From JAUNSR01 sp036655355 (GTDB taxonomy: Bacteria > Bacteroidota > Bacteroidia > Bacteroidales > JAUNSR01), in contig JAVVQG010000002.1 of assembly GCA_036655355.1 (NCBI GenBank), forward strand, positions 1 to 64,000: 64,000 bases of DNA, given 5' to 3'. Below the pieces are notes generated by a model. It ran no database searches. It was given only the letters and a program-made list of their open reading frames with translations, and had not been told where the DNA came from. Shown here piece by piece: positions 44,043 to 51,785 of this stretch. Position 1 is the first letter of the stretch; every line of letters begins with the position of its first letter. The position numbers and the translations under genes are program-made.

Positions 44043-45458
44043 TTATTTGATCACCGGTATAAACTCCTCCGGATTGTATCCGCTTCGGATACGCCATTCC
44101 TGAGGATACAGATTGTTCGAACGATTTCCGATATTCTTCACCCATCCGAGCGGATACTCCTTATACGTCAGTAAAACAAACCCTTTTGACACCTCGGGTG
44201 ACAAAACGACAGACTCCCTGCGCAAATAAGTGATCGCCGACTCCCAATCCAGGGCAGCCACTTCAAAAGCATCTCGATTGAGTTCGGAAGACAATGCCAA
44301 TGCATGATCCGGAATCACATCCTTCCCTTTAAAACTACCCAAAACCAAACCTTCCGTCAGCGGATGCAGGTCGTGTGCCAACATTTTCATCTCCTCGGCA
44401 TATTTCTTAGGATAGGCTATCAGTTTATCGCCTTTCACCTCGAATAGATATTCTGCGGGATTCTTAATCCAATTCTTCACCTCGTTCGGAAAAGCTTTCG
44501 GTTGCTCTTTCTTCGCCTCTTTTTTCCCTTTTTTCTGCGACTTCTTCTGAAAATCACGAAGGAGAGCGCTACGCTCCTCAACCTCATCCTCATTTTTACG
44601 GAGTACGGCCATAAACAATCCCTCCCCACGTGTCACATGCGGCATAAACCGATATACCGGATTATCCCCTTTCAAAACGGGATGAATCCCCCATGCCGGG
44701 TCAACGTCCACGGGAAGCACCTCGGCACCCAATTCAGAGCGGATGTATTCCACCATCTCCTCATTTTCTTCCGTGTTGTAGGTACAGGTACTATAAATCA
44801 GTAGTCCCCCGGGACGCAAAGCACTCCAGATATCATTCAGAATCGATTTCTGACGATTCGCACAATTCAGCACATTCGCTTCAGACCATTCGCTTATCGC
44901 TTGAGGATCTTTGCGAAACATCCCTTCTCCCGAACAGGGTACATCGGTTAGGATCACATCGAAAAAATGAGTCAGGTGCGTATAATCGGAAGCTTGGTTG
45001 TTCATCACCATGGAAGCGGGATTGCCCCACTTGGTGATATTCTCTGCCAGAATATGGCATCTTTTTCGATCGATTTCGTTTCCTACCACCAGACTGCCCG
45101 AAGGAAGCGCCGCGATGGCCAAAGTGGTTTTTCCGCCCGGAGATGCGCACAGGTCAAGATAACGAACCGACGAGTCCACATATTGACGGATCACCCGGTC
45201 TAGAAACATCGATGAAGCTTCCTGAACATAATACACCCCGGCATGAAAGAGCGGATCGAAGGTAAAACTTGGACGCTCCTGCATATAATAGCTGTTGGTA
45301 CTCCACAACACCGGTTCTTCTGCCAAGGTCACGGAACTCTTCGCCGGATTTAAACGGACACTCACGGATTGCTCCTTCTGTATGGCTTCTTCGAAAGCGG
45401 GATACTCCTCCTTCAGAAGGTTTTGAGTGCGGATTATAAATGATTCTGGTAATTGCAT
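44043..45458 (-). CDS. RsmF-like rRNA m5C methyltransferase (NOL1/NOP2/Sun family)
   Basis: About 471 residues. The SAM domain shows LDLCASPGGKT near residue 105, the catalytic motif DVPCSGEGMF near 172 and the second Cys motif STCTYNTEENE near 225. A basic linker (KKSQKKGKKEAKKEQPK) and C-terminal RNA-binding domains (PUA-like, ending GYNPEEFIPVIK) follow, the architecture of RsmF/YebU-type enzymes that methylate a cytosine C5 in 16S rRNA. I start at 45458 (MQLPESFI), the family-like start; an ATG at 45476 would add six residues. It is divergent from the next gene, with overlapping promoters. Confidence 0.9.
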   Translation of the reverse strand: MQLPESFIIRTQNLLKEEYPAFEEAIQKEQSVSVRLNPAKSSVTLAEEPVLWSTNSYYMQERPSFTFDPLFHAGVYYVQEASSMFLDRVIRQYVDSSVRYLDLCASPGGKTTLAIAALPSGSLVVGNEIDRKRCHILAENITKWGNPASMVMNNQASDYTHLTHFFDVILTDVPCSGEGMFRKDPQAISEWSEANVLNCANRQKSILNDIWSALRPGGLLIYSTCTYNTEENEEMVEYIRSELGAEVLPVDVDPAWGIHPVLKGDNPVYRFMPHVTRGEGLFMAVLRKNEDEVEERSALLRDFQKKSQKKGKKEAKKEQPKAFPNEVKNWIKNPAEYLFEVKGDKLIAYPKKYAEEMKMLAHDLHPLTEGLVLGSFKGKDVIPDHALALSSELNRDAFEVAALDWESAITYLRRESVVLSPEVSKGFVLLTYKEYPLGWVKNIGNRSNNLYPQEWRIRSGYNPEEFIPVIK

Positions 45459-45543
45459 AGTTGTCTGAACGGTCAAAACGACGATTTTCTTTTCAAGAAC
45501 GCGTTTTTGGTTAGTTAAAGGCCCACAGGGAGCATATTTGGTG

Positions 45544-45560
45544 CAAATTTAGTACTTTTG
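45544..45560. promoter_or_regulatory. Back-to-back -7 boxes for two methylase genes
   Basis: TAAATTTG on the minus strand (45551-45544) and TACTTTTG on the plus strand (45553-45560) are separated by one base. Both fit TAnnTTTG. RNA polymerase could not use both at once, so the two methylase genes may compete for transcription. Confidence 0.6.
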
Positions 45561-45582
45561 GACGATAATAATACTTAAACTT

Positions 45583-46287
45583 ATGCAGACAGCATTATAT
45601 CTGATTCCGGTTACGTTAGGTGAAACCTCCATTGAACAGGTTCTTCCCGCTTACAACCGCGAAGTGATTCTTGGAATTCGTCATTTCATCGTAGAAAATA
45701 TCCGTACGGCACGTCGTTTCCTAAAAAAAACGGATGCTTCGATCGATATCGACTCCCTTACGTTCTACGAATTAAACAAGCATACGTCGCCCGAACAGGT
45801 TTCCGGTTACCTTCAACCCCTATTGCAGGGACTTTCCGTTGGCGTCATCTCCGAGGCAGGTTGTCCCGCTATCGCCGATCCGGGAGCTGATGTAGTAGCC
45901 ATCGCACAACAAAAAGGACTTAAAGTCGTTCCCCTGGTAGGTCCCTCTTCAATCCTGATGTCACTGATGGGATCCGGCTTCAATGGCCAGAGTTTCGCTT
46001 TCCACGGCTATCTTCCGATCGACAGCACCGAACGTGCTAAAAAACTAAAACAGCTTGAAGGACGTATCTATGGAGAGAGTCAGACACAACTCTTCATCGA
46101 AACGCCTTACCGCAACAACAAGATGATGGAGGATATCCTAAAACATTGCAAACCTCAAACCAAGCTTTGCGTTGCTTCAAACATCACTTGCTCCGACGAA
46201 TCAATCCGGACGATGAGCGTTGCGGAATGGGCGAAGAAAAAAATAGAGGTACCTAAAGTACCGTGTATCTTTCTGATATACAAGTAA
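45583..46287 (+). CDS. Tetrapyrrole-methylase-fold SAM methyltransferase (RsmI-like)
   Basis: This 234-residue protein contains the motif SEAGCPAIADPGAD near residue 90 and VPLVGPSSILMSLMGSGF near 120, as in RsmI, which 2'-O-methylates C1402 of 16S rRNA. It is shorter than E. coli RsmI (about 286 residues) and lacks the GTP..GNLGD-like N-terminal start, belonging to a Bacteroidota group annotated only as SAM-dependent methyltransferase. The target is therefore uncertain. A -7 box lies 22 bp upstream. Confidence 0.82.
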   Translation: MQTALYLIPVTLGETSIEQVLPAYNREVILGIRHFIVENIRTARRFLKKTDASIDIDSLTFYELNKHTSPEQVSGYLQPLLQGLSVGVISEAGCPAIADPGADVVAIAQQKGLKVVPLVGPSSILMSLMGSGFNGQSFAFHGYLPIDSTERAKKLKQLEGRIYGESQTQLFIETPYRNNKMMEDILKHCKPQTKLCVASNITCSDESIRTMSVAEWAKKKIEVPKVPCIFLIYK

Positions 46288-46333
46288 CAAATCAAACTTG
46301 GTAATATATTTTATTATATTTTCATCAATTTAG

Positions 46334-46363
46334 TTTGACAATACCGTCAAAAGTGTACTTTCG
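46334..46363 (+). promoter_or_regulatory. Rubrerythrin promoter
   Basis: TTTG (46334-46337), 18 bp, TACTTTCG (46356-46363), one base off consensus. It predicts a start of transcription near 46370, which makes the ATG at 46404, not 46335, the true start. Confidence 0.65.
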
Positions 46364-46403
46364 CTTAAAGAATCATTTTACGAATAAAATCAACTATTTA
46401 CAA

Positions 46404-46979
46404 ATGAAGTCAATAAAAGGTACACAAACAGAAAAGAACCTGATGACCTCTTTCGCAGGAGAAAGTCAGGCACGCATGCGTTATACTTATTTTGCTAGTC
46501 AGGCGAAGAAAGACGGTTTTGAACAAATCGCAGCCATTTTTCAGGAAACAGCCGACCAAGAGAAAGAGCACGCCAAACGCATGTTCAAATTCCTTGAAGG
46601 AGGAATGGTAGAAATCAACGCATCATTTCCTGCAGGAGTGATCGGAAAGACATTAGACAACCTAAAAGCCGCCGCGGCAGGAGAAAACGAAGAGTGGTCT
46701 ATCGAATACCCTCGTTTCGCCGACATCGCAGAGGAAGAGGGCTTTCCGGCGATCGCCAAGATGTATCGTGAGATTGCCAAAGCTGAAAAAGGGCATGAAG
46801 AGCGATACTTGGCTTTTGTCAATAACATCGAGAACGATCAGGTATTCTCAAGAGAAGAGGAAGTGATCTGGCAATGTCGCAATTGCGGATACATCCAAAC
46901 CGGCAACGAGGCGCCAGCCGCTTGTCCGGCTTGCCTACATCCGCAGGCGTATTTCGAAATCAAGAAAGACAATTATTAA
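46404..46979 (+). CDS. rbr: Rubrerythrin
   Basis: This 191-residue non-haem iron peroxidase reduces hydrogen peroxide in anaerobes. The diiron ferritin-like domain has ExxH motifs (QEKEH near residue 53, EKGHE near 130), and the C-terminal rubredoxin-like site has CRNCGY and CPACLHP. It starts MKSIKGTQTEKNL as in the family. The upstream promoter excludes the longer frame from 46335. Single gene with its own terminator. Confidence 0.95.
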   Translation: MKSIKGTQTEKNLMTSFAGESQARMRYTYFASQAKKDGFEQIAAIFQETADQEKEHAKRMFKFLEGGMVEINASFPAGVIGKTLDNLKAAAAGENEEWSIEYPRFADIAEEEGFPAIAKMYREIAKAEKGHEERYLAFVNNIENDQVFSREEEVIWQCRNCGYIQTGNEAPAACPACLHPQAYFEIKKDNY

Positions 46980-47001
46980 TCGTTTTTCCGATAAATAACA
47001 T

Positions 47002-47044
47002 AGAGGGCATTCCAAATTCGGTTTGAGATGCCCTCTTTCTTTTT
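47002..47044 (+). terminator. Terminator after rubrerythrin
   Basis: AGAGGGCAT (47002-47010) pairs with ATGCCCTCT (47028-47036), followed by TTCTTTTT. Confidence 0.85.
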
Positions 47045-47061
47045 GAATTGGATAATCTATC

Positions 47062-47120
47062 TTTTAACATTAAGGCCAAATGCGCCCCTCTTTACACCTC
47101 CTGTTGGGTATCTCATTTTT
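47062..47120 (-). promoter_or_regulatory. Orphan copy of the leader element
   Basis: On the minus strand GGCGCATTTGGCCTTA then ATGTTAAAAG (47070-47062) matches the degP leader at most positions, and ATGAGATACC lies about 20 bp upstream, as at degP. No gene follows it on that strand: it runs into the rubrerythrin terminator. Confidence 0.6.
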
Positions 47121-47144
47121 ATTTCAACCTTAACTCTTCGCACG

Positions 47145-47175
47145 TTGCTTTATTAGCTGCAAAAAATTATATTTG
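47145..47175 (+). promoter_or_regulatory. Promoter of the MBL hydrolase gene
   Basis: GTTG, 20 bp, TATATTTG (47168-47175), 25 bp upstream of the ATG. Confidence 0.65.
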
Positions 47176-47200
47176 CAGTATTAGAAAGAAAGGACACTTA

Positions 47201-48004
47201 ATGAATTTAAAATTTATAAGTCTGGCCAGTGGTAGTAGTGGCAACTGCTATTATCTTGGCACCGATAATTATGGCATTCTGATCGATGCCGGAATCGGCG
47301 TAAGGACAATCAAAAAAACATTAAAAGACAACGACATACCATTCGAAAGCATTCTTGGAGTCTTTATCACGCATGATCATGCAGACCATATCAAATCAGC
47401 CGGCTTTTTGGGTGAAAAATACGGTATCCCCGTATATGCCACGGAAGAGGTACACATCGGTATGAATCGCAATTACGGGATGACCCAAAAGATCTATCAA
47501 TCGAAACGCATCGTTGTCAAAGATCAGACCACCGAGTTACGCGACTTCCGCATCACACCTTTCGAGGTTCCTCACGATGGGACGGACAACGTGGGCTTCT
47601 TCATCGAACTGGGCGATATCAAATTTGGTTTCGCTACCGATTTAGGCCACATCACTCCAACGGTAATCAACTACATGAGCCGCGCGAACTACTTGATTCT
47701 GGAAGCTAATTACGACGTGGAAATGCTTCAGCACGGTTCTTACCCATACCACCTCAAACAAAGAGTGCAGGGTTACAACGGTCACTTAAGCAACAAAGAG
47801 TGTGCGGATTTTATCGCGGAGAACTATCATGAAAATATGAAATACGTTTTTCTCTGCCACCTTAGTCGCGATAACAATCATCCCGAACTTGCGTTCAAAA
47901 CGATTGAATACCGTCTGCTTCAGCAAGATATACGCATCGGAAGGGATCTTGAACTTATTCCTTTAAAAAGAAACCATCCGTCGGAGGTATACAAATTCGG
48001 ATAA
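47201..48004 (+). CDS. MBL-fold metallo-hydrolase (YycJ/WalJ-like)
   Basis: This 267-residue cytoplasmic protein carries the metal motif THDHADH (residues 57-63) and further His residues in VPHDGTDNVGF and FLCHLSRDNNHPEL. It starts MNLKFISLASGSSGNCYYLG, the typical YycJ/WalJ beginning. Relatives are nuclease-like beta-lactamase-fold proteins linked to cell-wall and DNA-damage phenotypes, with no settled substrate. The start at 47201 follows a promoter; the longer frame from 47048 is upstream of it. Confidence 0.9.
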   Translation: MNLKFISLASGSSGNCYYLGTDNYGILIDAGIGVRTIKKTLKDNDIPFESILGVFITHDHADHIKSAGFLGEKYGIPVYATEEVHIGMNRNYGMTQKIYQSKRIVVKDQTTELRDFRITPFEVPHDGTDNVGFFIELGDIKFGFATDLGHITPTVINYMSRANYLILEANYDVEMLQHGSYPYHLKQRVQGYNGHLSNKECADFIAENYHENMKYVFLCHLSRDNNHPELAFKTIEYRLLQQDIRIGRDLELIPLKRNHPSEVYKFG

Positions 48005-48028
48005 AGTAGGGATTTTTTACGTAAAATA

Positions 48029-48059
48029 TTTGCAGATTTTATAATTAACCCTACCTTTG
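48029..48059 (+). promoter_or_regulatory. tRNA-Lys promoter (canonical Bacteroides form)
   Basis: TTTG (48029-48032), 19 bp, TACCTTTG (48052-48059). The first tRNA-Lys begins 17 bp further on. Confidence 0.85.
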
Positions 48060-48076
48060 CACCGTCGATAACAAAA

Positions 48077-48249
48077 GACTTCGTAGCTCAGTTGGTANNN
48101 NNNNNNNNNNNNNNNNNNNNNNNNNNNNNNNNNNNNNNNNNNNNNNNNNNNNNNNNNNNNNNNNNNNNNNNNNNNNNNNNNNNNNNNNNNNNNNNNNGAG
48201 CAAATGACTCTTAATCATTGGGTCGAGGGTTCGAGTCCCTCCGAGGTCA
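48077..48249 (+). tRNA. tRNA-Lys (CTT), interrupted by an assembly gap
   Basis: The left 21 nt (48077-48097, GACTTCGTAGCTCAGTTGGTA) and the right 52 nt (48198-48249, from GAGCAAATGACTC) join exactly into one complete tRNA-Lys identical to the copy at 48287, with the Ns placed between. The anticodon loop CTCTTAA gives CTT. Whether one or several tRNA copies lie in the gap cannot be seen. Confidence 0.85.
48098..48197. other. Assembly gap, exactly 100 N
   Basis: A run of exactly 100 Ns is a conventional placeholder for a gap of unknown length. It interrupts a tandem tRNA repeat. Confidence 0.98.
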
Positions 48250-48286
48250 CTTAGACGTAGCCAACGTATCTAATTATAAAATCGAC

Positions 48287-48359
48287 GACTTCGTAGCTCA
48301 GTTGGTAGAGCAAATGACTCTTAATCATTGGGTCGAGGGTTCGAGTCCCTCCGAGGTCA
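48287..48359 (+). tRNA. tRNA-Lys (anticodon CTT)
   Basis: A complete 73-nt cloverleaf: acceptor GACTTCG with CGAGGTC (one T-G pair), D arm GCTC/GAGC, anticodon stem AATGA/TCATT with loop CTCTTAA (CTT, reading AAG), T arm GAGGG/CCCTC with TTCGAGT, discriminator A, no encoded CCA. It is separated by a 37-bp spacer from the previous copy, with the terminator just downstream. Confidence 0.96.
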
Positions 48360-48370
48360 CTTTGCAAGAA

Positions 48371-48413
48371 AGGCTGTTGAATTCATTTATCGGAATTCAA
48401 CAGCCTTTTTCTT
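48371..48413 (+). terminator. Terminator of the tRNA-Lys array
   Basis: Perfect 14-bp arms AGGCTGTTGAATTC (48371-48384) and GAATTCAACAGCCT (48393-48406), followed by TTTTCTTTT. Confidence 0.9.
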
Positions 48414-48469
48414 TTAATTCGGGATACATTTTCATCCTATAACCTGCAAAAGCATCCGAAATCAGCTGT

Positions 48470-48645
48470 GATTTCTTCCGGAATACCACTGGTTTCCTCC
48501 AGAATTCCTATTAATCTCTTCCGAAATAGGAGATAATTCTTTCCGGAAGCATTAAAAAGGGAAATTCACGGTAAGGAAACAAGCCTTCGTCGACCGAGGA
48601 ACAAGCTTTCGTCCGCCGTGAAATAAGCTTTCGTCGGCCGTGAAA
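48470..48645. repeat. Two arrays of degenerate ~22-bp units
   Basis: Array A (about 48472-48555) holds four units of 21-22 bp built on TTTCTTCCGGAAT; array B (about 48577-48645) holds three units of 22-23 bp built on AACAAGCTTTCGTCGGCCGTGA. The units differ from those at 6212-6374, but the architecture (two short arrays with the same period) is the same. No gene is visible in 48414-48690. Confidence 0.7.
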
Positions 48646-48690
48646 TCCACCTTTTCCTCTATCCGAATATCATTTTCAAGCTTCAAAATA

Positions 48691-48733
48691 TAAAAAAAGC
48701 GGATAAACAACTTCCGAAAAAGGGTTTATCCGC
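48691..48733 (-). terminator. Terminator of the nucleotidyltransferase gene
   Basis: GCGGATAAAC (48699-48708) pairs with GTTTATCCGC (48724-48733), followed on the minus strand by seven Ts. Confidence 0.85.
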
Positions 48734-48791
48734 ATCTATGTCTCAATGTTATCCCTTTTCAGAGTACCATTGTTTGCTTTAATCAAGCCGA

Positions 48792-49697
48792 TTATTTAAA
48801 TAATGGCGAAGGATATGTTCCGTTGTCTGCCAAAGCCTGTAGTTTCGCTACAACTTCCGGACGGTCTGCCGCGTAAGTTACACCAAACCATTTTGAAGGC
48901 GTATCCAAAACTTTCACTTTCGAAGTTCCTTCCTGAATCAAGTGGTTCACCAAAAGTGGAATGAAATATTCAGCTTTCAGGTTCTCAGCATTGTTTTTAA
49001 GGAAATCAATGAAGTAAGCTTCAGAATGAGCAAAATAATCCGGAGTGAATCCCCACATGTTCATCGATACCGGTGCATTTTCCGGAAGTGCGTGGAACTC
49101 ACCGTTCTCATCTTTGTATTTCACTTCACCGTCGATACGTTCGATGTGAGTACGTTCAACAACACTTGTAAGGTAACCTTCTTCGTTTGATTCACAAACG
49201 CCACGAGCTACCGCACCGCTTTCACTCAACGTATTGTTCAAACGATATCCAACCATACAATAATCATCCGATTTACCATTCAATTCTTTCAGACAGTCTG
49301 CAAGAATCTTGAAGCTTTCACGTCCGTAGAAGTCGTCCGCATTGATTACTGCAAATGGTTCTTTAATAACATCTTTCGCCATCAGAACCGCATGGTTTGT
49401 ACCCCATGGTTTAACACGCTCCGGATTTACAGTGAATCCTTCCGGAAGGTAATCAAGTTCCTGGAAAACGATCTCTACAGGAATAATATGTTCATATTTG
49501 CTTACGATCTTCTCTCTGAAATCAGCCTCAAAGCTTTTACGAATCACGAATACAAGTTTTCCAAAGCCCGCGTTTACAGCGTCAAAGATTGAGTAATCCA
49601 TGATTGTTTCGCCATTCGGACCCAGACCGTCTAGCTGTTTCAGACCTCCATAACGACTTCCCATTCCGGCAGCCAATACATAAAGTGTAGGTTTCAT
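48792..49697 (-). CDS. Sugar-phosphate nucleotidyltransferase
   Basis: This 301-residue GT-A-fold enzyme starts MKPTLYVLAAGMGSRYGGLKQ (in part), the nucleotide-binding motif of the NTP_transferase family (GxGxR..K), and has PWGTNHAVLMAK near residue 98 and the metal-binding FAVINADDF near 115. Such enzymes couple a sugar-1-phosphate to a nucleotide. The strong N-terminal LAAGMGSR motif resembles GalU/MurU-type uridylyltransferases, but the sugar cannot be read from the sequence and no pathway partner is adjacent. Monocistronic, with a -7 box upstream and a terminator downstream. Confidence 0.82.
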   Translation of the reverse strand: MKPTLYVLAAGMGSRYGGLKQLDGLGPNGETIMDYSIFDAVNAGFGKLVFVIRKSFEADFREKIVSKYEHIIPVEIVFQELDYLPEGFTVNPERVKPWGTNHAVLMAKDVIKEPFAVINADDFYGRESFKILADCLKELNGKSDDYCMVGYRLNNTLSESGAVARGVCESNEEGYLTSVVERTHIERIDGEVKYKDENGEFHALPENAPVSMNMWGFTPDYFAHSEAYFIDFLKNNAENLKAEYFIPLLVNHLIQEGTSKVKVLDTPSKWFGVTYAADRPEVVAKLQALADNGTYPSPLFK

Positions 49698-49733
49698 GTG
49701 TTTTTGTTAAGTGTGAATATTATTCTTATTCGG

Positions 49734-49741
49734 CAAAGATA
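49734..49741 (-). promoter_or_regulatory. -7 box of the nucleotidyltransferase gene
   Basis: TATCTTTG on the minus strand fits TAnnTTTG, 37 bp upstream of the ATG. Confidence 0.5.
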
Positions 49742-49847
49742 AGTAAAAATCGTGTGAGCGGAACATTTAATATTTAATTTATTGATACACTTCTTGATTT
49801 TTTAAATGAATTATTCCGTATTATTTATAAAATTAACCATGATAATA

Positions 49848-49878
49848 TTTTTTATATCCTTCTAAAAAATTAAATTTG
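49848..49878 (+). promoter_or_regulatory. Promoter of the ECF sigma factor gene
   Basis: TTTT (49848-49851), 19 bp, TAAATTTG (49871-49878). The in-frame ATG at 49876 would lie inside the -7 box, so the start at 49954 is preferred. Confidence 0.6.
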
Positions 49879-49953
49879 TGTATCAAATGTAATATTCACT
49901 TAAAAAACAATGCTTATCGAAACACCTTTACGCTGAACCAATATTTAATCGCA

Positions 49954-50535
49954 ATGAAAAATATGACGGACGAGCGTTTAGTTACGCTCTATGCGAAAGG
50001 TTGTAATGAGGCTTTCGATCTTCTGCTGCAAAGACATCAGTCCAGACTATTGTCGTATATCAACTTCATCGTTCACAATCGCGAACTGGCGGAAGACATT
50101 TTTCAGGAAACTTTTGTAAAAGCAATAATGACCATCAAACAGGGTCGCTATACGGATACGGGGAAGTTTGGTGCCTGGTTGACACGTATCGCCCACAATC
50201 TGATCATCGACATGTATAGACAGGAGAAGAACTCCAAAAGCATATCGAATGACGATTGCGAATATGATATTTTCAATAACCGCGAACTAAGTGATCATAC
50301 CATCGAAGAGGAATGGGTGGAGATCCAGATACAATCGGATATCCGGAAACTGATCCGTAACCTACCTGAAAATCAAAGGGAAGTGATCATCATGCGATAC
50401 TACAAAGACATGAGCTTTAAGGAGATAGCCGATGCAACCAACGTTAGTATAAATACCGCTTTGGGAAGAATGCGCTACGCGGTTCTGAACATTCGTAAAA
50501 TGGCTGAAAAATATCAAATCGCTTTAACTCAATGA
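49954..50535 (+). CDS. ECF-type (sigma-70 family) sigma factor
   Basis: This 193-residue sigma factor has region 2 (AFDLLLQRHQSRLLSYI, then AEDIFQETFVKA near residue 50), and region 4 (LPENQREVIIMRYYKDMSFKEIADATNVS in pieces near 140, with GRMRYAVLNIRKM after it). There is no anti-sigma gene next to it, unlike the FecI/FecR-type pairs of Bacteroides, and the following 480 bp hold no gene. The start at 49954 (MKNMTDERLV) follows the promoter. Its regulon is not apparent. Confidence 0.9.
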   Translation: MKNMTDERLVTLYAKGCNEAFDLLLQRHQSRLLSYINFIVHNRELAEDIFQETFVKAIMTIKQGRYTDTGKFGAWLTRIAHNLIIDMYRQEKNSKSISNDDCEYDIFNNRELSDHTIEEEWVEIQIQSDIRKLIRNLPENQREVIIMRYYKDMSFKEIADATNVSINTALGRMRYAVLNIRKMAEKYQIALTQ

Positions 50536-50852
50536 TTTTTTAACAGTGTGAAGGCAATTAAATGAATTACCATCCGTTTATTTAGTATGAGACTTAGTAA
50601 CAAAGTTAATCTTTGAGACGAATTAGTGATCTTCTACTAGATAAAACGAATGCCCGTGAATAAAACTTCTACACTCCAGATCAGAAAGAGCCCTGTTCTT
50701 TCACAAAAATCAGAAAAAATCACTCCGCGCCCTGAAACGATTGCGCTCCTAAGGTGTTTTGCCCGCTCTTACGAGCCGACAATAATGCCCGATAAAAGAG
50801 AGGATAACAGACAATTAAATTAACAAATTTCTCCTTTAAGGGGAGTAAATCC
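50536..50852. other. Gene-free stretch after the sigma factor
   Basis: About 320 bp without a credible ORF. Near 50609 there is GTTAATCTTTG, one base too long for a TAnnTTTG box. A small CTCC/GGAG hairpin lies at 50831-50845, just before the terminator. It could encode a small RNA; nothing else is recognisable. Confidence 0.35.
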
Positions 50853-50894
50853 AAAGAGGGATATTTACTTTACGGGTAAATATCCCTCTTTTTT
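50853..50894 (+). terminator. Strong terminator in the sigma factor-rpe gap
   Basis: Perfect 16-bp arms (50853-50868 and 50876-50891, core AGAGGGATATTTAC), seven-base loop, then TTTTTT. It lies 318 bp after the sigma factor stop codon. Confidence 0.85.
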
Positions 50895-50959
50895 AAGTAT
50901 ATCTTTAACTATTTGATAGAAAAAGGGAGTGAACAAGGGTGAAGATTCTAAAAAATTAT

Positions 50960-50967
50960 TACATTTG
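50960..50967 (+). promoter_or_regulatory. -7 box of rpe
   Basis: TACATTTG fits TAnnTTTG, 50 bp upstream of the rpe ATG. Confidence 0.5.
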
Positions 50968-51017
50968 CCTACGTAGTACATGTGTTACTCGAATTATTAA
51001 TTTCTTGATTTTTTCTT

Positions 51018-51668
51018 ATGAGCATAAAAATCTCACCTTCTCTATTATCCGCGAATTTCGCAAATCTGCAGGCAGATATTGAGATGATCAATAAAAGCGA
51101 GGCGGACTGGTTGCATATCGATATTATGGATGGTGTTTTTGTTCCGAATATCTCTTTTGGATTTCCGGTACTCGAATACGTAAACGAACTTTGTGAGAAA
51201 CCGCTTGACGTACATCTGATGATTACGGATCCGGGGAAATTCATCAACGAAGTGAAGCATATCGGCGCACACATGATGAATGTTCATTACGAAGCATGCA
51301 CACATCTGCATCGCACGATTCAGCAAATCAAGGAAACGGGTATGAAAGCGGGCGTTACGCTGAATCCTGCTACTCCCGTGATGCTACTCGAAGATATCAT
51401 CAACGATGTGGATATGGTTTTGATTATGTCTGTAAATCCGGGATTCGGAGGACAAAAATTCATCGAGAACTCAGTGGATAAAGTCGCAAGACTGAAAGAG
51501 CTGATTCTAAAGAAAAATTCCAAGGCAGAAATCCAAGTAGACGGAGGCGTTAACCTTGAAACAGGCAGAAAGCTTGTTGAAGTGGGAGCCGACATCTTGG
51601 TAGCCGGAAACTACGTTTTCAAATCGGAAGACCCAATGAAAACGATCAGCGCTCTTAAGAGCCTGTAA
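51018..51668 (+). CDS. rpe: Ribulose-phosphate 3-epimerase
   Basis: This 216-residue TIM barrel interconverts ribulose-5-phosphate and xylulose-5-phosphate in the pentose phosphate pathway. It begins ISPSLLSANFANL, has metal ligands H33 and D35 in WLHIDIMDG, His in PLDVHLMI near 66, MSVNPGFGGQKF near 140 and the second catalytic Asp in QVDGGVN near 175. It is followed by comEC on the same strand 117 bp downstream, a common Bacteroidales neighbour. Confidence 0.96.
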   Translation: MSIKISPSLLSANFANLQADIEMINKSEADWLHIDIMDGVFVPNISFGFPVLEYVNELCEKPLDVHLMITDPGKFINEVKHIGAHMMNVHYEACTHLHRTIQQIKETGMKAGVTLNPATPVMLLEDIINDVDMVLIMSVNPGFGGQKFIENSVDKVARLKELILKKNSKAEIQVDGGVNLETGRKLVEVGADILVAGNYVFKSEDPMKTISALKSL

Positions 51669-51785
51669 TCATAACGACAGACAATAATTCGGAGGCCGTC
51701 AAAGCAAGAATACAAATACACACCTTCTTTGTTAACTGCATCTAATACCATATGAATGAAAACACACAATCTGAAATTCATTTGA

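Noticed and set aside
47048..47200. N-terminal extension of the MBL hydrolase
   Set aside because: The extension lies upstream of the promoter at 47145-47175 and includes the orphan leader element; the family start is at 47201.
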